Shown piece after piece: positions 1-5,180 of a stretch of DNA of 34,239 nucleotides; the first letter of the stretch is position 1; every line of letters starts with the position of its first letter. The notes under the pieces were generated by a model that saw only the letters and a list, made by a program, of their open reading frames with translations, ran no database searches and was not told where the DNA came from. The stretch covers positions 1 through 34,239 of the forward strand of contig CAYSVN010000006.1 in the NCBI GenBank assembly GCA_964434585.1, given 5' to 3'. The stretch comes from CAYSVN01 sp964434585. GTDB taxonomy: Bacteria > Patescibacteriota > Gracilibacteria > Peribacterales > Peribacteraceae. The position numbers and the translations under genes are program-made.

Positions 1-3
1 ATA

Positions 4-1428
4 TTAATCCCTCCATTGATCACCGTGGTTTTCTAGCCAACGATCTGCCTCTACAGGACCATTGGTACCAGGTTGATACATATGGAGTGGTGTATCTACT
101 TTATCTAAATGATCTTGCACTGGGTCAAGCAATCGCCAAGACGTCGCAACATCCTCAAAATTTAAGAACCAGTCCTGTTTGTATGAAATAGCCTCGGCAA
201 GTAGTACTGCATGCTCTGGTAGGGCGTCACCTGTTGATTCTAATGGGTCTGAAAGTACTAGTGGACGGTACTGATCCTCTGTACCAGAAATACGGGTAAG
301 CAGATTTATGTTCATGCCCGCCTCGCCCTGTAAAATAATGTCTAAATGGTTAAAGGTGCAACCCTTGCTACTACAGTGTTCTTTTTCAAAAAATCGTAAA
401 GAGATCCTCGTTTCTTTTTTACTGAGCGACTTACCGCTACGTAAATAAAACGGCACCCCTTCCCAGTTTGCCATGCGGCTCATCAGTTTCATACAAGCAT
501 ACGTGTTTGTGGTGGAATCATCATCGACATTATTCTCATCGGTATAACCTTTGTACTGACCTTGTAAAACAAGGCTGTCCATATCTGCCACTGGTGGTAA
601 ATATGCTTTTTGTAATGCGTCTGAAAGCACAGTCTGAAGTTCGCTGTTGCTGCGCTCCATGGTAAGCATAGCCATTAGCATTAATAGGTGGCTTTGGAAC
701 ATGTCACGGAAAGCGCCCGTGCTATCGTAAAACCCAGCTCTATTACCAATGCCTGCAGATTCTAGTGCACTAATTTGTACACTGTGTAGTATGCTGTTTT
801 CTAGTAATGTTTCCAGTATTGGGTTTGCCACTCTTAAATAATACACATTACGTACAGCGTCTTTACCTAAGGCGTGGTCTAGTAAAAAAATTTCTTCTGG
901 CTGAAAGCAGCCTAATAAATCTTTCTGAATTTTTTTAAAAGTTTTAAAATCGCTGCCAATTGGTTTTTCGACAATGCAACGGAAGTGTTTATGTTTCTGA
1001 CCTACTCGGTGGACACGTCCGGCACACAAGTTTTTTGAAATTGCGCCAAAAACAGATGGTGGTACTGCAAAGTATCCTAAGCGAACACTATCTTCCGTCC
1101 AATCCCCTTCTAGCTCTGTTACCATTGCTGCTAGGCGCTTAAAATCTTCTTCGCTATCGTACTGACCACTAACATAATGACAATGCTGTAATAATTCGTT
1201 GAGTATTTCTGTATCAGCATTTGGATGCTTTGCTATCACCGCATCGGTAATACGCTTGTGGAATTCACTTTGTGAAAACTTTGAACGACTATATCCAACA
1301 ATATTAAATTTTTTTGGTAAACGTTTTTTTGCCGCCAGAACATAGAGCGCAGGGTACAATTTTATTTTTGCTAGGTGTCCCGATGCCCCAAAGATCATAA
1401 ATGAAAATGGATCTTTAATGGATATCAT
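4..1428 (-). CDS. zwf: Glucose-6-phosphate 1-dehydrogenase
   Basis: Oxidises glucose 6-phosphate to 6-phosphogluconolactone with NAD(P)+, the entry to the oxidative pentose phosphate pathway. The 474 residues match the usual 480-500. The N-terminal Rossmann motif reads GASGHLAK (residues 14-21); most family members have GASGDLAKRK, so the Asp is His here. The EKP motif is present (IVEKPIGSDF), and the substrate-binding block reads LLDHALGKD where RIDHYLGKE is usual. The start is fixed by a TATAAT hexamer exactly 6 nt before the ATG, which suggests a leaderless mRNA. The gene diverges from rplO-secY. No gene for 6-phosphogluconolactonase or 6-phosphogluconate dehydrogenase is seen in the window. 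The family call is secure; cofactor preference cannot be read from the sequence. Confidence 0.95.
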   Translation of the reverse strand: MISIKDPFSFMIFGASGHLAKIKLYPALYVLAAKKRLPKKFNIVGYSRSKFSQSEFHKRITDAVIAKHPNADTEILNELLQHCHYVSGQYDSEEDFKRLAAMVTELEGDWTEDSVRLGYFAVPPSVFGAISKNLCAGRVHRVGQKHKHFRCIVEKPIGSDFKTFKKIQKDLLGCFQPEEIFLLDHALGKDAVRNVYYLRVANPILETLLENSILHSVQISALESAGIGNRAGFYDSTGAFRDMFQSHLLMLMAMLTMERSNSELQTVLSDALQKAYLPPVADMDSLVLQGQYKGYTDENNVDDDSTTNTYACMKLMSRMANWEGVPFYLRSGKSLSKKETRISLRFFEKEHCSSKGCTFNHLDIILQGEAGMNINLLTRISGTEDQYRPLVLSDPLESTGDALPEHAVLLAEAISYKQDWFLNFEDVATSWRLLDPVQDHLDKVDTPLHMYQPGTNGPVEADRWLENHGDQWRD

Positions 1429-1434
1429 ACCTTT

Positions 1435-1440
1435 ATTATA
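1435..1440 (-). promoter_or_regulatory. -10 hexamer of zwf
   Basis: Reads TATAAT on the minus strand and ends 6 nt before the zwf ATG. No convincing -35 is seen. The spacing would put the transcription start at or next to the start codon. Confidence 0.6.
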
Positions 1441-1502
1441 CAGGAGGTTTTGTCTTTAGACGATGAGTTTGTGTTGTTTTTGCTACTTTTAAAAAAGTAA
1501 AA

Positions 1503-1590
1503 GAAGTATAAAAAGAAGAAGAGGAAGAAAAGGTTACACGACTTGCCTTTTCTTCCATTTCTACATTTTCTTCTTCTGATACCTTTTTTT
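1503..1590. repeat. Purine-rich imperfect palindrome
   Basis: The left arm (1503-1533) is built of GAAG/AGAAG units and the right arm (1546-1590) is its imperfect complement. The apex is an 11-bp perfect stem (GGAAGAAAAGG with CCTTTTCTTCC) around a 12-nt loop. It lies between the divergent zwf and rplO promoters. Its architecture, arms of short degenerate units folding on each other, resembles the other palindromes in this window, but its sequence is different. Confidence 0.6.
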
Positions 1591-1635
1591 GTTCAAACTA
1601 CACAAAATCCCCTTGCCTCTACACTACATATTCCG

Positions 1636-1641
1636 TATCCT
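1636..1641 (+). promoter_or_regulatory. Candidate -10 hexamer of rplO-secY
   Basis: TATCCT, 8 nt before the rplO ATG. It fits the leaderless pattern of the window. No Shine-Dalgarno sequence precedes the ATG. Confidence 0.4.
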
Positions 1642-1649
1642 CTCGTCCT

Positions 1650-2090
1650 ATGTTACATCTTATTAAACCAGCACCCGGTTCAAGGAAAAAGCGCAAGCGA
1701 GTTGGTCGTGGTAATGCCGCCGGAGGTGGTACTACTGCAGGCCGCGGTACCAAAGGGCAACAAGCCCGTTCTGGTAGCAAGCAAAACGCTGCCCTTGAAG
1801 GAGGTCAAAAATCTTTCTTTCGCCAACAACCAAAGCTTGGTGGATTTAAAAATCCTAATCGTAAAGAATACGAACCACTTAATATCTCTACACTAGAAGC
1901 AGTATTAGATGCTGGTACGTACGATCTTACCGCACTGCGCGAACGTAACCTTATTGGTATGACAAAGCGCGTAAAACTGCTTGCCCGTGGCGAAGTTAAG
2001 AAAAAATTTAATATCACTGTTCATGCTGCTTCTAAAAGTGCAATAAAAATGATTGAAGAAGCTGGTGGAACTGTTACAATTGCTGCGTAA
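1650..2090 (+). CDS. rplO: 50S ribosomal protein L15
   Basis: Large-subunit protein L15, which binds 23S rRNA late in assembly. The 146 residues match the family length. The N terminus has the typical Gly/Arg/Lys-rich segment (RKKRKRVGRG, then GGGTTAGRGTKGQQAR), and the body has the FRQQPKLGGFKNPNRKEY block. The TAA stop shares its last A with the ATG of secY, so the two genes are translationally coupled. This is the usual L15-SecY order of the spc operon, but here zwf lies upstream instead of rpsE/rpmD. Confidence 0.97.
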   Translation: MLHLIKPAPGSRKKRKRVGRGNAAGGGTTAGRGTKGQQARSGSKQNAALEGGQKSFFRQQPKLGGFKNPNRKEYEPLNISTLEAVLDAGTYDLTALRERNLIGMTKRVKLLARGEVKKKFNITVHAASKSAIKMIEEAGGTVTIAA

Positions 2091-3367
2091 TGTTTATTTA
2101 TCTACGCCAACTCTGGAAATCTACTGATCTTCGTAAGAAAATTATTTTTACGCTACTGATGTTACTTGTGTACCGTTTTATGGCACACATTAGCATTCCA
2201 GGTACAGACCCAGACCAACTAAGTGCATTCCTTAACAACCGTGATGGTGCAGGCGCCATTGGTATCTTTGCTGCGCTAACTGGTGGAGCTGTCGATAACT
2301 TCTCTATCGCACTACTTGGTTTGAGCCCATACATTAATGCCTCTATTATTATGCAATTAATGACGGTTATTATTCCAAAGTTTGAAGAGCTTAATAAAGA
2401 AGGTGAGGCTGGACGTCGTACAATGACAAAATGGACACGTTGGATTACCGTACCATTAGCATTCGTGCAAAGTTACGGTTTCCTATTACTACTTGGTAGC
2501 GGAGGTATTAACTTACTAGACCTTAGTTTCCCAGGAGTACTTCTACCAATGCTTTACGTAACAGCTGCTTCTATGGCTATTATGTGGATTGGTGAACTTA
2601 TTACGGAACACGGTATTGGTAACGGTATCTCGCTTATTATTTTTGCAGGTATTATTGCTAGCATGCCTAGTGTTATTGGAAGTATGCTACTAGCTGGCTC
2701 TGGTAGAGCTGGTGCAATCTTCCTCTTTATTCTTGTAAATATTGCAACGCTTGTTGCGGTAGTGCTCTTTACCGACGCACACCGACTTATTCCTATTACG
2801 TACGCTAACCAAGGTGCGGGTCGCGGAGTGCAGGGCTCATTACCTATTCGCTTACTACAAGCAGGTATGATCCCAATTATCTTTGCTATCTCACTTGTGG
2901 CATTCCCATCTGTACTCTCACAGATTTTAACATCGGCTCCAAGATTTGCTGGCGTTAAGCAATTTATTGATACGTACCTTAATACACAAAATCCAAGTAT
3001 TCTATACATGATTGTTTACTTCTTACTTGTTGTTGGATTTACATACTTTTACGTATCAGTTACCTTTAAACCAGGTGATATTGCAGAAAATATTCAAAAA
3101 CGTGGCGGGTTTATTCCTGGCGTTCGTCCTGGTAAAGCTACCGAAGCACAAATTGCTAAAATCTCTAGCCGCTTAAACCTTTGGGGTGGAGGCTTCCTTG
3201 GTTTAGTTGCTATTATTCCTTTGTTCTTTACAAAGTGGGGTGGCCTTAGTAGTCAAGATGTCATTATCTCTGGTGCTGGTATTATTATTATCGTAGGTGT
3301 GGTTATGGAGCTAATAAGGCAAATGAACGCCCAATTGTTAGCTCATGATTATGAAAAACTAGTTTAA
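2090..3367 (+). CDS. secY: Preprotein translocase subunit SecY
   Basis: Central channel of the Sec translocon in the cytoplasmic membrane. The 425 residues show the usual ten hydrophobic segments. Family blocks include the early ISIPGTDP stretch, the FSIALLGLSPYINASIIMQL region, TEHGIGNGISLIIFAGI, and the late KPGDIAENIQKRGGFIPGVRPGK loop. The start overlaps the rplO stop by one base. The C terminus (RQMNAQLLAHDYEKLV) is the normal SecY end, and a second, diverged copy of this end lies 77 bp downstream. No adk, map or infA follows, so the spc operon is broken here. Confidence 0.97.
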   Translation: MFIYLRQLWKSTDLRKKIIFTLLMLLVYRFMAHISIPGTDPDQLSAFLNNRDGAGAIGIFAALTGGAVDNFSIALLGLSPYINASIIMQLMTVIIPKFEELNKEGEAGRRTMTKWTRWITVPLAFVQSYGFLLLLGSGGINLLDLSFPGVLLPMLYVTAASMAIMWIGELITEHGIGNGISLIIFAGIIASMPSVIGSMLLAGSGRAGAIFLFILVNIATLVAVVLFTDAHRLIPITYANQGAGRGVQGSLPIRLLQAGMIPIIFAISLVAFPSVLSQILTSAPRFAGVKQFIDTYLNTQNPSILYMIVYFLLVVGFTYFYVSVTFKPGDIAENIQKRGGFIPGVRPGKATEAQIAKISSRLNLWGGGFLGLVAIIPLFFTKWGGLSSQDVIISGAGIIIIVGVVMELIRQMNAQLLAHDYEKLV

Positions 3368-3393
3368 CCTGTCATCCTGAGCCTGTCGAAGGA
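3368..3393. repeat. REP-like element (GTCATCCTGAGC type)
   Basis: The core TCATCCTGAGCCTGTCGAAG sits between the functional secY end and the duplicated secY tail. I recall the GTCATCCTGAGC...GTCGAAGGA pattern as a widespread short palindromic repeat in environmental bacterial genomes. That comparison is from memory. A diverged copy is seen at 18835-18857 inside a coding sequence. Confidence 0.6.
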
Positions 3394-3444
3394 CGTCAGG
3401 TTAATGCTCAGCTACTTGCACATGACTACGAAAAATTAGTTTAA
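3394..3444 (+). pseudogene. Diverged second copy of the secY 3' end
   Basis: Read from 3394, this encodes RQVNAQLLAHDYEKLV and a TAA stop, against RQMNAQLLAHDYEKLV at the true secY end. That is 15 of 16 residues identical, while only about 35 of 51 bases match. Almost every change is synonymous. A recent tandem duplication would be nearly identical at the DNA level, so this tail most likely comes from a different secY allele. It has no start codon or upstream part. Confidence 0.85.
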
Positions 3445-3462
3445 TTCATTTTTCTTACTGCT

Positions 3463-3807
3463 ATGAATGCTTCACCTTCTTTGGCGTCTAATGATTTAAC
3501 TGTGGATTCAGATGAAAAAATCATGCATTATGCTAATCTTGCTTCTGAACTAGAAGGTCCTATTTTGGAATCATATGAACAACGTGATTCGGATAAAGCT
3601 CAAGAAATTTTTAATAGAATTGAAATCTATGTTCGTGGCTTTTTAAGGGATCTGCAGATCAACGTTAATCCTTCTGATTACGTTCAAGAATTTATTGCCC
3701 ATACGTTTGATGCTATGGATAAAAATAATGGCCAGTTGCCTAGCCTTTATGTAGATGATGAAGGAGAGCGTGGGATGATGTATGACATTGAATCGATAGA
3801 AGTTTAA
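3463..3807 (+). CDS. Small acidic protein of unknown function
   Basis: 114 residues, rich in Asp and Glu, predicted mainly helical, with no signal peptide, membrane segment, Cys cluster or motif that I recognise. The N terminus (MNASPSLASNDLTVDSDEK) looks disordered, and the middle (residues 20-75) could form two or three amphipathic helices. It follows the secY scar and precedes the first GIY-YIG element, so it belongs to the accessory island. The start is uncertain: a weak CTTACT hexamer lies 3 nt before the ATG and there is no Shine-Dalgarno sequence. Confidence 0.6.
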   Translation: MNASPSLASNDLTVDSDEKIMHYANLASELEGPILESYEQRDSDKAQEIFNRIEIYVRGFLRDLQINVNPSDYVQEFIAHTFDAMDKNNGQLPSLYVDDEGERGMMYDIESIEV

Positions 3808-3812
3808 GTTTA

Positions 3813-4007
3813 AAACGACCCGATCTTCGCTCTAATCTTTTTTTTAACACTAATTACCTTTTAACATTCACGAAGATTGATAGCTACGACGCGGTCTTTA
3901 TGATGTTTAAAAATAATATATTAAAGGCGCGTCGAAGCCTCCTCAGGCTGATGGCTAAAATTTATGGAGTAAAAAGCTTGTAATCTCATGGCGAAGACCG
4001 GCCGTTT
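3813..4007 (-). ncRNA. Candidate structured RNA/element A next to GIY-YIG gene 1
   Basis: On the minus strand this begins AAACGGCC about 16 nt after the GIY-YIG stop codon and ends GGTCGTTT. The ends pair: ACGGCC with GGTCGT, then GGTCTTCGC with GCGAAGAT, about 15 bp including G-U pairs and one bulge. Inside are a perfect AGCCT-GAGG-AGGCT hairpin and a 7-bp CGACGCG/CGCGTCG stem extended by CTTTA/TAAAG. There is no plausible reading frame. Element B, after the third GIY-YIG gene, shares both terminal motifs. That it is transcribed is an inference; a mobile-element end is the alternative. Confidence 0.5.
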
Positions 4008-4022
4008 ATATGGAAGTGTGAG

Positions 4023-4274
4023 CTATAAATGCTTTTTAGCGAATGCTCTTCCCGATGGCGTTTTTAAATATAGCTCAAACTTCTCTGCCTTAATCTTATC
4101 TTTAAACATCGTATAACTTTGAAGTTCCCACTTATTCCATTCCTGTAGATGAGTGCTAGTATACTTACTAAGGCCATCATTATGCTCGTTTAATCGGCGA
4201 TTAATGTTATTGGTAACACCAACATACCAATGTTGCTTATCTTGTGTTTGTAATGAATAAACATAATGAGGCAT
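4023..4274 (-). CDS. GIY-YIG family endonuclease-like protein 1
   Basis: Single-domain GIY-YIG protein of 83 residues (UvrC/URI-type fold, often annotated as YhbQ-like). The GIY tyrosine is in HYVYSL, the YIG block reads WYVGVT, the conserved Arg is in NINRR, and the metal-binding Glu is likely in AEKFELYLK. It is 56/83 identical to the protein at 32722-32973, so the two are close paralogues. The candidate structured element A follows its stop. A TAATAT hexamer 8 nt before the ATG suggests a leaderless mRNA. Free-standing GIY-YIG domains can be homing or repair nucleases; I cannot tell which this is. Confidence 0.85.
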   Translation of the reverse strand: MPHYVYSLQTQDKQHWYVGVTNNINRRLNEHNDGLSKYTSTHLQEWNKWELQSYTMFKDKIKAEKFELYLKTPSGRAFAKKHL

Positions 4275-4319
4275 AAGAAGATATATTACTAAAAGATAGT
4301 AGCTTGATCAAGATTTTTT

Positions 4320-4985
4320 CTATCTAATTTGAATGCCTTTTTCTGCGACTTTATATATAAAGTTATAAGACTCATACTCTCTTATGGCTTCGGCTACATC
4401 AAATTCTAAAGACTTAGAATCCCAATATAGCACACCATCTTCATCAGTCTTTGGATATGGGACTAAAACCCTTTGACCGTCTAAATATAAAAAACTTAAC
4501 GAATCGATTACAGCACCATTAATCATTAAACTCAACTTTAAATATTTATGTTCGTGACTTGGAAACTTTTTGAGAAATTCCCAATCCAAATCACATTCTT
4601 TCCAATTATCATAATCATCAAAATGAATTTGATATGTAGCATCTTGGTCACATCTATAAAACTTTCCACCATTGACACTGGTCCAATTAGAATTTTGGAG
4701 ATGGTTTCTAAATACCTCTAAGGTATTCGGTGAATTGACTTGTTGGTTAATAATTTTATCTCCCTGCACGCTATCGCCTCCTATATTGTTCACCATTTTA
4801 TTGCCCTGTACAAGGTTGCTATTAGTATTATTGTGATCTCCCTGAATTAAGCTTCCTTCGATATTGCAATTAGGCTTTTCTTTTTTTGCCCAATGCCAAA
4901 TAATATTTCCCAACCCTGCTAGTAGCAGTAAAATTAAAGGAATATAAAATTCAGGATTTTTTAAAAGCAATAATATTGTTTCCAT
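4320..4985 (-). CDS. Membrane-anchored protein with QGD-type repeats, unknown function
   Basis: 221 residues. A hydrophobic segment (about residues 14-31) is followed by a basic stretch (HWAKKEK), giving a cytoplasmic C terminus if the N terminus is outside. Residues 40-85 hold a loose repeat with the recurring words SLIQGD, NLVQGN and DSVQGDKI, which could form a few turns of a beta-solenoid. The remaining 130 residues form a globular domain that I do not recognise (motifs WTSVNGGKFYRC and LDGQRVLVPYPKTDEDG). Similar GD-repeat linkers occur in some bacterial signalling and defence proteins, but that is only a resemblance. TAGAAT lies 8 nt before the ATG. Confidence 0.65.
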   Translation of the reverse strand: METILLLLKNPEFYIPLILLLLAGLGNIIWHWAKKEKPNCNIEGSLIQGDHNNTNSNLVQGNKMVNNIGGDSVQGDKIINQQVNSPNTLEVFRNHLQNSNWTSVNGGKFYRCDQDATYQIHFDDYDNWKECDLDWEFLKKFPSHEHKYLKLSLMINGAVIDSLSFLYLDGQRVLVPYPKTDEDGVLYWDSKSLEFDVAEAIREYESYNFIYKVAEKGIQIR

Positions 4986-5027
4986 ATATCATTATTCTAT
5001 CACATAGACTGGTTATTGCTAATCCCC

Positions 5028-5033
5028 TACAAT
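5028..5033 (+). promoter_or_regulatory. -10 hexamer of the leuS remnant
   Basis: TACAAT, 7 nt before the ATG at 5041, the spacing used by functional leaderless genes in this window. It may be the original leuS promoter. Confidence 0.4.
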
Positions 5034-5040
5034 ACAACAC

Positions 5041-5091
5041 ATGATTAACCCCAACGATATCGACAAAAAATGGTCCGTCTTCGCCGTGTAA
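5041..5091 (+). pseudogene. Remnant of a diverged leuS 5' end
   Basis: A 16-codon frame encodes MINPNDIDKKWSVFAV and then stops. The functional LeuRS starts MNPSEIDHKWQEFW. Aligned from NP, 7 of 12 residues are identical and most of the others are conservative (S/N, E/D, H/K). It has its own -10 hexamer at the usual spacing. The match breaks off within the bases GTCTTCGCC, which also occur near the end of element A. An upstream leader peptide is possible, but it holds no Leu codon, which argues against attenuation of leuS. Confidence 0.55.
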
Positions 5092-5165
5092 CCTTCGTGT
5101 TAACTTATTTCGTTTAGCATCATCTTGGGTTGACGATTCGGCTACGCCGTGACAATTTTTTAAGG

Positions 5166-5171
5166 TATGAT
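5166..5171 (+). promoter_or_regulatory. -10 hexamer of leuS
   Basis: TATGAT, 9 nt before the ATG at 5181. This supports that ATG as the start rather than the in-frame ATG-like codon further upstream at 5130. Confidence 0.45.
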
Positions 5172-5180
5172 ACTACTCAT

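Noticed and set aside
1543..1896. A 117-codon plus-strand frame starting in the purine-rich palindrome
   Set aside because: It overlaps rplO in another frame and has no family features.
5130..5180. A leuS start 17 codons further upstream
   Set aside because: The extra residues are not conserved in LeuRS and would include the -10 hexamer of the gene.
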